Below are positions 24,066 to 32,915 of a DNA stretch of 33,414 nucleotides, piece after piece (position 1 is the first letter of the stretch; every line of letters begins with the position of its first letter). A program made the translations under genes and the position numbers. Under the pieces are notes generated by a model. It ran no database searches. It was not told the origin of the DNA and saw nothing but the letters and a program-made list of their open reading frames with translations. Source of the DNA: Rhodocyclaceae bacterium (GTDB lineage Bacteria; Pseudomonadota; Gammaproteobacteria; Burkholderiales; Rhodocyclaceae); the NCBI GenBank assembly GCA_027492775.1, contig JAPUEC010000253.1, positions 1 to 33,414 on the forward strand, given 5' to 3'.

Positions 24066-27000
24066 TCAATGCGCCGACGCGAAGGGCGGCGGATGCCGCA
24101 GGAATTCCATCATCCTATCGGCCGGCAGCGGCCGGCTGATGAGGTAGCCCTGCAACTCGTTGCAGTCGAGATCCGCCAAGAAATTCACTTGCCCTTCGGT
24201 CTCGACGCCCTCGGCGATCACCTTGAGATGCAGCGAATGCGCCATGGAAACGATGGCGGTGACGATGGCGGCGCTTTCGGAACTATCCATCATGGCGTTC
24301 ACGAAGGAGCTGTCAATCTTGAGGGCATTGACCGGAAGCCTTGCCAGGTAGCCGAGCGAGGAATAGCCGGTACCGAAGTCGTCGATGGCGATGCCGACGC
24401 CCATGTCCTGGATGGCGTTGAGGCGGGCGATATTGGTGGTGATGTCCGACATCAGCATGCTCTCGGTCAATTCGATGTCGATGCCCGCCGATTGGCCATT
24501 GGCACCCGCCAGGGCGCTGCGTACCGAATCGACAAAGCCGTCCTGCTGGAGCTGAATGGCCGAGACATTGACGGCGATACGTGGCGGCGTGATGCCCTGT
24601 TCGCGCCAGCGCGCCGCATCGGAAATCGCCTGGCGGATTGCCCATTGGCCGATTTGCAGGATGAGGCCGGTTTCCTCCAGCATGGGGATGAATTCCGAAG
24701 GGAGGATCACTTCCCCACTAAATGGCTTCCAGCGAATGAGCGCTTCAAGACCGGTCAAGGTGCCGGTCGCACCGGAAATCTTCGGCTGGTAGTAGAGGAC
24801 GAACTCCTCGCGCGCCACCGCGCCGCGCAAGCGGTTCTCCAATTGCAGGTTCTGAGCGATGAGCGCGTTCATTTCCGGGCGGTAGAAAAGGCTGGAACCG
24901 CCGACGGTGCGCGCCTGCCGCAGGGCGGCTTCGGCGTTCTTGAGCAGGGTGTCGGCATCGTTGCCATCGCCGGGATAAACCGAGAATCCCGCCGAAACCG
25001 AAACCAGGATTTCATGATCGCCGACGACGATAGGCTGCTCGAGCGCATGGCGGATACTGGATTCGAGGATCTGGACCACTTCGGACGGATCGCGCTGGGT
25101 GGTGACCAGTCCGAGGAAGTAATCCACTGGAATGCGCGCCAGGCTGGAGGAATCCGGCCAGATTGCCTTGAGGCGCTGCGCCACTTCGTATAGCAATTGG
25201 TCGCCGACATGCCGCCCGAATGTATCGTTGATGTGGCGGAAGCGATTGATGTTGCACATGAAGACACAGACCTTCTCATCGGGATTCCGCTTCGCATCCC
25301 GCAGCGTCATCGACAGCCGCTCGTGCAACTGGCTGCGGTTGGGCAATCCGGTGAGGACGTCGTAATAGGCGAGATAGGCGATGGCGTCCTGTTTGTCGAT
25401 GTAGGAGAGGGCAAAAGAGATGTCGCTGGCAAGCTCGGTCAACTGCACCAGTTCCTCGCCGGTGAAGAAATCTGCCTCATTGGCGTAAAGGACGATGAGG
25501 CCGACGGCCTTGCGCTCGACCACCAGCGGCAACACCACCAACGAATGAAAGCCGCGGCTCAGCGCTTCCATGGCCCGCACGTTGCAGGGTAAGCCCTGGC
25601 TGAGGTCATTGATCGCCACTGGCTGAAAATCGCGCAATGCGCGGCCGAGCGGCGTGTCCTCATCGATTCGCACTGGCACCGTAGCGCTGCCGGGATTAAC
25701 GCCAGCGGAAGCGACCGGGATCACCAGCCCGGCCGCCGCATCGACCTCGCCGATCCAGGCCATGCCGAAATGGCCATCCTCGACGGCAATGCGGCAGGCT
25801 TCGTTGAACAACTCGCGGCGGTCGCGGATGCGGACGATGGCAGCGTTGATGCCGCTCAGCACCGCATAGACGCGGGTCAGACGCAAGATGCGCCGCTGCT
25901 GCTCCTCGCGGTCAAAGAATTGCGCGATTTGGCCGCAAATGGCGGACAAGGTGGCAAGGAGTCCGACATCCGCCTCGCCCGCCTCGCGCCGGAAAAGATC
26001 GATCATGCCCACTACCTGCCCCCGGACGGAGATCGGCAGCGCCACCGCCGAGCACAACCCGGCTTGCGCCGCCTGCCGTCTGCGGGCGAATTCCGGTACT
26101 TCCGTGACATTGTTGATCCACACCGGTTTTCCTTCCCGCCAGGCATCTCCGGTCAGCGCGGCGCTGGGAGTGAGGAGGAGCTTCTGAGTGTCGGCAACGA
26201 AATCGCCGCATAGGCTCTCGGGTGTGCACCAGCCTTGAATGCAGCGCAACACCGCCTTGTCCTCGTCCACCGCCCACAGGGTGCCGGCGGCAAAGCCAAG
26301 ATCGGCGCAAATCGTCGTCAGCAGGCGCGAACTCGCGTCCTGGAAATTCTCCGCTTCCGCCAACAGCCGTGCCACCGCATACTGGGCAGCAAGCTGACGC
26401 TGCACGCGTTCGCGGTCCACAATTTCCTTTTCCAGCGCCTTGGCGTGGCGGTCGATCTTGGCGTAGAGGCTGCCGTTCTCGTAGATGCGCCCGGCCTGCG
26501 CCGCGACGATGCCGAGCAGGTGCTGGTCGTCCGCCGTGAAGTGGTCCCCGTCGATCTTGTTGACGAGACAGATCCAGCCGTAAGTGGCGGTCAGCGACAT
26601 GACCGGCGCCGCAACGAAATTACGTACTTCCGGATAACCAGCGGGCAGGCCAAGCAGCGCCGCATCGGGCGGGTCGATCACCTCCGCGCGCGACTGGCGC
26701 TCCGTCATCACCGTCCCCAGGATGCCGTCTTCGATGCGAAACCCGCCGAGCTCGGAGGTGGTGGCGGCGTCGAGGCCGCTATACCCGACGTAAGCCAGAT
26801 GGTCGTGCATGGTGCCCTTGACCGCGATGCAACCCAGCGCCGCACCGAGTAAGGCCCTGGCGCCATTGCCAACGTTTTCGAGTAGCAGCGGACTGCTGCT
26901 TTGCGAGGCCAGTTGCAAATTGAGATCAACCAGGGCGGAGAGGCGGCGGTTGGAGTCCTGCAGCTCATCCACTTTCTCGGAAAGCTTGTCGGTCATCAAG

Positions 27001-27440
27001 CGCAAATGCGTGCGGTCGAGTTCGTCGAGTTCATCGTCAAAGGGCCGGCGCGCCGTGGCATGCCGCACCGGCGGCGAATTAAGCAGCCGGCCGAGCATCT
27101 CGACGATCTGCTCCGGTTCGAACGGCTTGGTGATGATTTCATCGACGCCGCAGGCGCGCGCCAACTTCAGCGCCTCGTCCTCCAGGTAGTAGGCGGTGAG
27201 GAAGGCGACCGGAATGTCGGCAGCTTCCGGGTCGGCGCGCAGCCGCCGGACGAACTCATAGCCATCCATCACCGGCATGAGGATGTCGCAGACCACCAGA
27301 TCTGGCGGTTCGCGGCGCACCAGTTCCAGCGCTTCCTCACCGTTCCCGGCCTCGTTCACCTGATGTCCCAGGCCGCGCAACAGCGTCGAGAGCAAGTCCC
27401 GATTGACCGGCATATCATCGACGACCGCAATCAGAGCCAT
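24066..27440 (-). CDS. Receiver-GAF-GGDEF-EAL c-di-GMP signalling protein
   Basis: From ATG 27440 the protein has 1124 residues. The receiver domain (1-125) has D52 as phosphoacceptor in LVVCDILMPVMDGYEF and Lys in ITKPFEPEQI. A coiled-coil-like linker is followed by three GAF-like regions (about 170-680). The GGDEF domain (about 690-850) keeps LTGLPNRSQL but its active site reads RIPVDYFLGL near 770, so diguanylate cyclase activity is lost. The EAL domain (about 870-1120) has GLEALIRWK, IDDFGTGYSSLGYL, LKIDSSFV and VIAEGVET, consistent with an active c-di-GMP phosphodiesterase. The frame extends to 27566 but only MALIAVVDDM begins the receiver. It follows a small receiver gene by 10 bases. 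Confidence 0.94.
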   Translation of the reverse strand: MALIAVVDDMPVNRDLLSTLLRGLGHQVNEAGNGEEALELVRREPPDLVVCDILMPVMDGYEFVRRLRADPEAADIPVAFLTAYYLEDEALKLARACGVDEIITKPFEPEQIVEMLGRLLNSPPVRHATARRPFDDELDELDRTHLRLMTDKLSEKVDELQDSNRRLSALVDLNLQLASQSSSPLLLENVGNGARALLGAALGCIAVKGTMHDHLAYVGYSGLDAATTSELGGFRIEDGILGTVMTERQSRAEVIDPPDAALLGLPAGYPEVRNFVAAPVMSLTATYGWICLVNKIDGDHFTADDQHLLGIVAAQAGRIYENGSLYAKIDRHAKALEKEIVDRERVQRQLAAQYAVARLLAEAENFQDASSRLLTTICADLGFAAGTLWAVDEDKAVLRCIQGWCTPESLCGDFVADTQKLLLTPSAALTGDAWREGKPVWINNVTEVPEFARRRQAAQAGLCSAVALPISVRGQVVGMIDLFRREAGEADVGLLATLSAICGQIAQFFDREEQQRRILRLTRVYAVLSGINAAIVRIRDRRELFNEACRIAVEDGHFGMAWIGEVDAAAGLVIPVASAGVNPGSATVPVRIDEDTPLGRALRDFQPVAINDLSQGLPCNVRAMEALSRGFHSLVVLPLVVERKAVGLIVLYANEADFFTGEELVQLTELASDISFALSYIDKQDAIAYLAYYDVLTGLPNRSQLHERLSMTLRDAKRNPDEKVCVFMCNINRFRHINDTFGRHVGDQLLYEVAQRLKAIWPDSSSLARIPVDYFLGLVTTQRDPSEVVQILESSIRHALEQPIVVGDHEILVSVSAGFSVYPGDGNDADTLLKNAEAALRQARTVGGSSLFYRPEMNALIAQNLQLENRLRGAVAREEFVLYYQPKISGATGTLTGLEALIRWKPFSGEVILPSEFIPMLEETGLILQIGQWAIRQAISDAARWREQGITPPRIAVNVSAIQLQQDGFVDSVRSALAGANGQSAGIDIELTESMLMSDITTNIARLNAIQDMGVGIAIDDFGTGYSSLGYLARLPVNALKIDSSFVNAMMDSSESAAIVTAIVSMAHSLHLKVIAEGVETEGQVNFLADLDCNELQGYLISRPLPADRMMEFLRHPPPFASAH

Positions 27441-27450
27441 GATCTCGCGC

Positions 27451-27837
27451 TCACTTGCGCCCACGCAATTCGGGCGGCAAATGTTGCTCCATTTGTGCGA
27501 CGAAAGCCTCGGGCTCGATCGGCTTGGAGTGGTAGCCATCGAATCCCGCGCCAAGCACACGCTCACGGTCTCCCACCATGGAGAAGGCGGTCACCGCGAT
27601 GATCGGGACACTTTGGGATTCGGGGTCGGAACGCAGGCGTTCGAGCACGCCGTAGCCATCGATTTTCGGCATCTGCAGGTCGCAGACGATCAGGTCCGGC
27701 CGTTCGCGACTGATCATTTCCAGCGCCTCGGCACCGTCCTTCGCCACCAGAGTCTTATAGCCGCTGGCTTCGAGCAGGTAGCGCATGAGTTCGAGGCTTG
27801 AGGGGTGGTCTTCGGCAATGAGAATACGGGCGGACAT
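27451..27837 (-). CDS. Single-domain response regulator
   Basis: This 128-residue protein is one CheY/DivK-like receiver: acidic residues in ILIAEDHPSS, phosphoacceptor Asp53 in IVCDLQMPKIDGYG, Thr in AVTAFSMV and Lys105 in GYHSKPIEPE. It has no output domain, so it would act by binding partners or shuttling phosphate. The ATG at 27837 is chosen because GGAGCAGTGAAC gives proper spacing; a GTG two codons earlier overlaps the kinase stop (GTGA) but is too close to the ribosome site. It lies between a hybrid-free kinase and a receiver-EAL protein, consistent with a shared signal path. Confidence 0.93.
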   Translation of the reverse strand: MSARILIAEDHPSSLELMRYLLEASGYKTLVAKDGAEALEMISRERPDLIVCDLQMPKIDGYGVLERLRSDPESQSVPIIAVTAFSMVGDRERVLGAGFDGYHSKPIEPEAFVAQMEQHLPPELRGRK

Positions 27838-27839
27838 GT

Positions 27840-29318
27840 TCACTGCTCCGTCAGGACGAGAGTGAAGGTGGAGCCGGTGCCATAGACGCTTTCCGCGATC
27901 AACTCGCCGCCGAGCAGCTCCGCCAGCTTGCGGCTGAGATGGAGCCCGAGACCGGTACCTTCGACGCCACGGCGTCGCGATGCCTGGCCCTGCACGAACG
28001 GCTCGAACAGGGTCGCCAGTTCCTCGGCGCGAATGCCGGGGCCGGTATCGGCGACGCTGATACCGAGCGTGTTTTTGCCGGCGATGAGGCCGGTGGATAA
28101 CTTGATGGCGACTCCGCCACGCTCGGTGAATTTGATCGCGTTATTGGCAAGGTTGATCAGGATCTGGCGCACCGCCCGCGGGTCTGTGTAGAACAGACAC
28201 TCGCCCTCCGGCACGTCGACTGTCAAGGCCAGCGCCTTGGCCTGGGCATCCGGCTGCAGAGAGGTCGCCACTTCGCGCGCCACGGCGCAGCAATCGATCA
28301 GTTCCAGCCCCAACTCCACCTTGCCGGCCTCGATCTTGGCGAGATTGAGCAGGTCGTTGATCAGCGCCAGCAGGTGCCGGGCATTACTGCGAACGATGGT
28401 GAGCTGGCGCTCCTGCTCCTCATTGAGCGGCCCCGGCAGCTTCATCAGCAGGGTGCCGGTAAAGCCGATGACGGCGTTCAAGGGCGTGCGCAACTCGTGG
28501 CTCATGCTGGCGAGGAAACGGTCTTTGGCGCGGTTGGCGTTTTCGAGTTCGACATTCTTTTCCTGCAGGGCCCGCTCGAAGCGCTTGCGGTCGGTGATGT
28601 CGCGGATGGCGCTCATCACCAGCGGCGTCTCGTCGGTGTGCATCGGGCTCAGGCTGACCTCAACCGGGAATTCGCTGCCATCCTTGCGCAGGCCGAAAAG
28701 CTCCAGGCCGGCGCCCATGGCGCGCGTGCGCGGCTGGTCGAAATAGCTGGAACGATGGCCGACGTGGGTGTGGCGGAAGCGCTCCGGCAGCAGCAGTTCG
28801 ATCGGCTTGCCGCGCAGCTCGTGCGGGCTGTAGCCGAAGAGCCGTTCCACCTGGCTGTTGGCGATGACGATGTAGCCGGTGGGATTGACCATGACCATGC
28901 CATCCGGTGTCGATTCGAGCAGGTCGCGGAAGCGCGCTTCCATGAGTTTGCTGTCGCGCATGACCTTGAGCATGGTCACGTCTTTTTCCGCGAGGAGGAT
29001 GCCATCGACTTCGCCATCGGCACCACGCAGCGCCTTGGCGGAAATGTCCACGTAGATCAGCGCGCCATTCTTGCGGCGGCGGGTCGCCTCAAAGGTGCCC
29101 TGCCCGTTCATCAGCACTTCGTATTGCAGGCGCTTTTGTTCCTGCCGGCCATCCGGCGTCACGATCAGGTTTTCAAGGGCGGCGCCCTCGACTTCCTCTA
29201 GGCGGTAGCCAAAAATGGTCTCCGCCGCCGGATTCCACTCCGACACCGCGCCTTCCGGCGTGATCACAATGAGCGCATCCGGGTTTTCGTTCATCCAGCG
29301 TGATCGATGGTTGCTCAT
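27840..29318 (-). CDS. PAS-PAS sensor histidine kinase
   Basis: The 492-residue protein has no membrane segment. Two PAS domains (about 8-115 and 128-245; ALIVITPEGAVSEWNPAAET and GMVMVNPTGYIVIANSQVER) precede a HisKA helix with His274 in ASMSHELRTPLNAVIG. An ATPase domain shows NLANNAIKFTERGG, VADTGPGIRAEE and GTGLGLHLSRKL. It is a cytosolic sensor, possibly of redox or ligand signals via PAS, that phosphorylates one or both downstream receivers. The start ATG at 29318 has no obvious Shine-Dalgarno sequence, so the second Met (29294) is an alternative. The stop overlaps the next gene region by a few bases. Confidence 0.93.
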   Translation of the reverse strand: MSNHRSRWMNENPDALIVITPEGAVSEWNPAAETIFGYRLEEVEGAALENLIVTPDGRQEQKRLQYEVLMNGQGTFEATRRRKNGALIYVDISAKALRGADGEVDGILLAEKDVTMLKVMRDSKLMEARFRDLLESTPDGMVMVNPTGYIVIANSQVERLFGYSPHELRGKPIELLLPERFRHTHVGHRSSYFDQPRTRAMGAGLELFGLRKDGSEFPVEVSLSPMHTDETPLVMSAIRDITDRKRFERALQEKNVELENANRAKDRFLASMSHELRTPLNAVIGFTGTLLMKLPGPLNEEQERQLTIVRSNARHLLALINDLLNLAKIEAGKVELGLELIDCCAVAREVATSLQPDAQAKALALTVDVPEGECLFYTDPRAVRQILINLANNAIKFTERGGVAIKLSTGLIAGKNTLGISVADTGPGIRAEELATLFEPFVQGQASRRRGVEGTGLGLHLSRKLAELLGGELIAESVYGTGSTFTLVLTEQ

Positions 29319-29521
29319 GTGTGTATTACGCCGTTACTCAAGGCCGCCACTGTGCCTTGTCTTGGTATTAGACCGAACAGAAACGGTGAGTTCATTTGCC
29401 AGCCTCGCTTGCAGGCCTATCGACGCCTCCCCTTCACCCCCGGCAAGGAAATGGAATAAGCTCCGCATCGACGCCGTCGCCGCTCCAAAGGCGGCAGTAA
29501 CGCCACATCGAGGAAACGGTC

Positions 29522-31045
29522 ATGCACCCTTCATTGCGTCAAGCGATGCCGCATCGGAACCTGCCGACGGATTCAGTAAACGAACCGCCGCAGCCCGGCG
29601 CCGGAATTCCGCCGGTCCTGCGCCGAGAGGCGCTGAAACGAAGCATGCTGCGCCGCGCATTCTCTGCCCTGGCTTCACTGCTCGCATTGCCGGTGCTGGC
29701 CCAGCCCTTACCGCCCGATGTTTCCGCCGCGCTCAAGGCGGCGCAGATTCCGCCCGCCGCCACTGCCGTGGTCGTGCAACCGGTCGACGCCCGCGCGCCA
29801 CTCGTCGCCCACAACGCCCGGCAATCGATGAACCCGGCCTCGGTCATGAAGCTGGTGACCACCTACGCCGCCCTTGATCTGCTTGGGCCGGCCTATACCT
29901 GGAAGACCGAAGCGCTGGTCGATGCCGCGCCACTCGACGGGCGTCTGGCCGGTAATCTTTACCTGAAAGGCAGCGGCGATCCCAAGTTCGCCATCGAGCA
30001 TTTCTGGGCGCTGCTGCGCCAGTTGCGTCAGCGCGGCGTGCGGCACATCGCGGGCGACGTCGTGCTCGACCGCGGCGTCTTCGACGTTCCCACCATCGAT
30101 CCCGGCGCCTTCGACGACAAGCCGATGCGGCCCTACAACGTCGGCCCGGATGGCTTGCTCATCAACTTCCGCGCCCTGCGCTTCACCCTGTTCCCGGAAA
30201 ACGGGCGCGTCCAGCTCATTCAGGAAACGCCGAGCGAAGGCCTGCGGCCTGACAACCAGTTGCGCCTGACCGCCGGCGAGTGCGGCAGCGATTGGAAGGA
30301 CCGCATCGCCATCCGCCTGCTGCCGGAAGCGGGCGGCAACCGGCTGGAATTCACCGGCAACTTCGCCGCCCAATGCGGAGAAAAGACACTCAACCTCTCG
30401 CCGCTGGCCGCCGACGCCCAGGTCGCCGGACTCTTCCGCAGTCTCTGGAAAGAGTTGGGCGGCACACTCGGCGGCCAGGTGCGGAGCGGCCCAACGCCGG
30501 CCGCCGCGCTGGTGCTGGCGCGCCAGGAATCGCCGACGCTGAACGAACTGGTGCGCGACATCAACAAGTTTTCCAACAATGTCATGGCGCGACAGGTCTA
30601 TCTCACCCTGGGCAACGGCGGCGCGCCGGCCACCGCCGAGCGGGCGAAGCAGCGCGTCGTCGAATGGCTGAACGGGCGTGGCCTCACCTTCCCCGAACTG
30701 GAACTGGAAAACGGTTCCGGCCTTTCGCGCCGCGAGCGCATCAGCGCCGACAGCCTCAACCGCCTGCTGCTCGACGCCTGGAAAAGCCCGGTGATGCCAG
30801 AATTGGTTTCCAGCCTGCCGCTGGTCGGCATCGACGGCACCATGAAAAAACGCCTCAAGGATTCGGGGATCAGCGGCCGTGCCCATATCAAGACCGGCTC
30901 GCTGGAAGGCGTCAAGACGGCATCGGGCTACGCGCTGGATAGCCATGGCCGGACCTACGCCGTGACCTTCCTTATCAACCATCCCCGCGCCCAGCTCGGC
31001 CAGGCGGCGATCGACGCCCTGCTGCTTTGGGTGGCGCAGCAATAG
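29522..31045 (+). CDS. dacB: D-alanyl-D-alanine carboxypeptidase/endopeptidase DacB (PBP4)
   Basis: The protein has the three penicillin-binding motifs: SxxK as SVMK (S107, K110), SxN as SNN (351-353) and KTG (457-459). GSGDPKFAIEHFWALLRQL and GIDGTMKKRLKDSGISG are typical of class C PBP4. It trims or cleaves peptidoglycan stems in the periplasm. From ATG 29522, which has GAGGAAACGGTC before it, the product is 507 residues, but the hydrophobic signal (MLRRAFSALASLLALPVLA) begins only at residue 42. The alternative start at 29645 gives 466 residues and a normal signal peptide, though its ribosome site is poor. Which is used is unresolved. Confidence 0.93.
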   Translation: MHPSLRQAMPHRNLPTDSVNEPPQPGAGIPPVLRREALKRSMLRRAFSALASLLALPVLAQPLPPDVSAALKAAQIPPAATAVVVQPVDARAPLVAHNARQSMNPASVMKLVTTYAALDLLGPAYTWKTEALVDAAPLDGRLAGNLYLKGSGDPKFAIEHFWALLRQLRQRGVRHIAGDVVLDRGVFDVPTIDPGAFDDKPMRPYNVGPDGLLINFRALRFTLFPENGRVQLIQETPSEGLRPDNQLRLTAGECGSDWKDRIAIRLLPEAGGNRLEFTGNFAAQCGEKTLNLSPLAADAQVAGLFRSLWKELGGTLGGQVRSGPTPAAALVLARQESPTLNELVRDINKFSNNVMARQVYLTLGNGGAPATAERAKQRVVEWLNGRGLTFPELELENGSGLSRRERISADSLNRLLLDAWKSPVMPELVSSLPLVGIDGTMKKRLKDSGISGRAHIKTGSLEGVKTASGYALDSHGRTYAVTFLINHPRAQLGQAAIDALLLWVAQQ

Positions 31046-31207
31046 CGGGCGTGCAATTCGCCGGCGGAGCGTCAAAACGGCAGCGTTCAGCAACATCCGG
31101 TAACAACCGGTTGCGAACCGGAAAGCGTTTTTTTCATACGATGGCGTCGTAGTTCTTCGGCATGTCGCCGCAGGCCTAAAACGAACCAAAGCCCAGGAGG
31201 AAATATC

Positions 31208-31789
31208 ATGACCCTTACCCGCCCGCTGCTGGCCGTCGCCTTCTCCGCCCTTTGCGGCGCCGCTTTCGCCCAGACCGAAACCATCCAACGCAACGTCAAC
31301 CAGCAGGAACGCATCGAACAAGGTCTCAAGTCCGGCGAGTTGAATACACGCGAAGCCGCCCGGCTGGAGCGCGAAGAAAGCAAGGTCGAGAAAATGCAGG
31401 CCCGCGCGCTCAAGGACGGCACCCTCACCGCCGAAGAAAATGCCCGCATCAACAAGGCGCAGAACAAGGTCAGCCAGGATATCTACCGCGAAAAACACGA
31501 CGCCCAGCGCGGCGATCCCAACTCGGCTTCATCGCAGCGTGCCCAGGCCGACGTGCAGCGCAACATCAACCAGCAGAAGCGCATCGAGCAAGGCGTTCAA
31601 TCCGGCCAGCTGACCAATCGCGAAACCGCACGGCTGGAGCGTGGCGAATCGCGCATCAACCGCCGCGAAGCCCGCGCCGGTCGCGATGGCGCCGTCAGCG
31701 CCGGTGAGCAGCGCCGGATTCAAGCCGCCGAAAACCGCGAATCGCGCCGCATCCGCCATCAAAAACATGACCGCCAGGTTCGCGGCTAA
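31208..31789 (+). CDS. Secreted protein of two tandem helical repeats
   Basis: The 193-residue protein has a signal peptide (MTLTRPLLAVAFSALCGAAFA, cut before QTET). It then has two clearly homologous repeats, about 23-102 and 113-193. Each opens with a QRN(V/I)NQQ(E/K)RIEQG block, goes on with a GEL/GQL...R(E/E)(A/T)ARLER block and ends with an HD(A/R)Q-(R/V)RG stretch. The mature part is highly charged, rich in Arg, Glu and Gln, and predicted to be all-helical. I recognise no enzymatic family. A good ribosome site, CAGGAGGAAATATC, precedes the ATG and a strong terminator follows, so it is a monocistronic, probably well-expressed periplasmic protein of unknown role. Confidence 0.85.
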   Translation: MTLTRPLLAVAFSALCGAAFAQTETIQRNVNQQERIEQGLKSGELNTREAARLEREESKVEKMQARALKDGTLTAEENARINKAQNKVSQDIYREKHDAQRGDPNSASSQRAQADVQRNINQQKRIEQGVQSGQLTNRETARLERGESRINRREARAGRDGAVSAGEQRRIQAAENRESRRIRHQKHDRQVRG

Positions 31790-31811
31790 AAAACACTCCC
31801 AATCCCAACCG

Positions 31812-31838
31812 GCCCCGTCATTCGGCGGGGCTTTTTTT
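31812..31838 (+). terminator. Rho-independent terminator
   Basis: GCCCCG (31812-31817) pairs with CGGGGC (31826-31831) around an 8-base loop, followed directly by seven T residues. It lies 22 bases after the stop codon of the repeat protein and is the clearest intrinsic terminator in the window. Confidence 0.9.
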
Positions 31839-32270
31839 CATTAGGGTATCGGTATTTAGTGGTTGGTTTCGTCGGGGTGGATGCGCAATTGCTGCTGTAG
31901 CAACGAAATCCGATTGGGTTCGGCCATAACCGGCCGGTCACCCGCTCTCTAGACAGGAGGCCTGAAGGACTGCTTCACTTTGAAACCTGCCGGAACGGCA
32001 ATTCCGGCTCATCGGCCATTCCGGCCGTTGGTCTGATGCGCGGAGTCAGGCAGCAGTCTGTCGCTTACCAGCTATTCAGCCTTGCTGAGGCCGCGGACGG
32101 CAGCTTTTCACTTCGTCGAAGGCGAACTCCGGACCCTTAGCGGTCGGACGAGGTATTGAAGAGCAGCCATTCAACGTCCGAGCTAAGCGGGCCCGGGCGT
32201 CCTGCCGTCGGTTCTCCTCTTGAACGAGGGATTGCGCCGCACCGCACTTAGCGCTGCAATTTCACACTGG
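31839..32270. other. Palindrome-rich non-coding stretch
   Basis: I see no credible gene in these 432 bases. Several short inverted repeats cluster in the middle: CCGGAA/TTCCGG (31990-31995, 32002-32007) and CGGCC-ATTCC-GGCCG (32013-32027). Such GC-rich, hairpin-dense spacers resemble degenerate intergenic repeat elements seen in many beta- and gammaproteobacteria. No open frame, transposase remnant or direct target duplication was found. Confidence 0.4.
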
Positions 32271-32915
32271 TTATCCAGCTTCAACGCGCGAGCTGTAGGC
32301 CTCGATGGTTCGTTCCCACGCGGGCCGAGCAAGACACCGGTCGCGATACGACGCGACGCCCGGATACGGTGCGATCAGTGCCATGTCCGCTATGCCTGCC
32401 GAGAGCACATGTGCCATCAAGATGTCCGCGACAGTAAAACCTTCTGTTGCGATGAAGTCGCGGTCAGCGAGCCAGCGCTCCAGATTCCTCAGCACCCGAT
32501 TCACCCAGCCGACCAAGAACTCGCGGTGCTTGTCGCAGCTGCCGTCCGCTGTCCAGTCAAGCACCATCAGGCTTTGCAGCGGCGCCTCGACCGTCGTCAG
32601 CGCGGCGAAACACCAGCGAATCACCTGTGCTTCGCCGGCGCGGTCAGGGGGTATCAGGCGCCCGGACTTCTTGGCCAAGTAAACGAGGATGGCAGCCGAT
32701 TCGGAAAGTACCACTCCGTCGTCGTCAATCGAGGGGATCTGTTCAAAGGGGCTGAGTCGGCGATAGCTTTCCGTGTTGAGGTCGTGTGCTGGGTGGTCTA
32801 TGCCGGCCAGTTCAAACGGAAGTCCCATCTCCTCAAGCGCCCACAGCACTCGCAGATCGCGGGTTTTGCCGCGCGCAAATGCGTTGACCTTCGAAAAACC
32901 ATAGAGCTTGAGCAT
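32271..32915 (-). CDS. Glutathione S-transferase family protein
   Basis: From ATG 32915 the product is 214 residues. An N-terminal thioredoxin-like domain (1-80) shows MLKLYGFSKVNAF, LRVLWALEEMGLPFEL, and the glutathione-binding SPFEQIPSIDDDGVVLSESA with its ES pair. The all-helical C-terminal domain contains ATEGFTVADILMAHVLS, the usual N-capping motif near the middle of the second domain. Most such proteins conjugate or reduce electrophiles with glutathione. The frame extends to 33005, but the added residues do not belong to the fold. No strong ribosome site precedes either start. The gene is isolated between non-coding stretches. Confidence 0.92.
   Translation of the reverse strand: MLKLYGFSKVNAFARGKTRDLRVLWALEEMGLPFELAGIDHPAHDLNTESYRRLSPFEQIPSIDDDGVVLSESAAILVYLAKKSGRLIPPDRAGEAQVIRWCFAALTTVEAPLQSLMVLDWTADGSCDKHREFLVGWVNRVLRNLERWLADRDFIATEGFTVADILMAHVLSAGIADMALIAPYPGVASYRDRCLARPAWERTIEAYSSRVEAG

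Noticed and set aside
29708..31498. Antisense open frame of 596 codons
   Set aside because: It runs opposite dacB, whose active-site motifs are intact, and crosses into the repeat-protein gene. No domain is recognisable in it.
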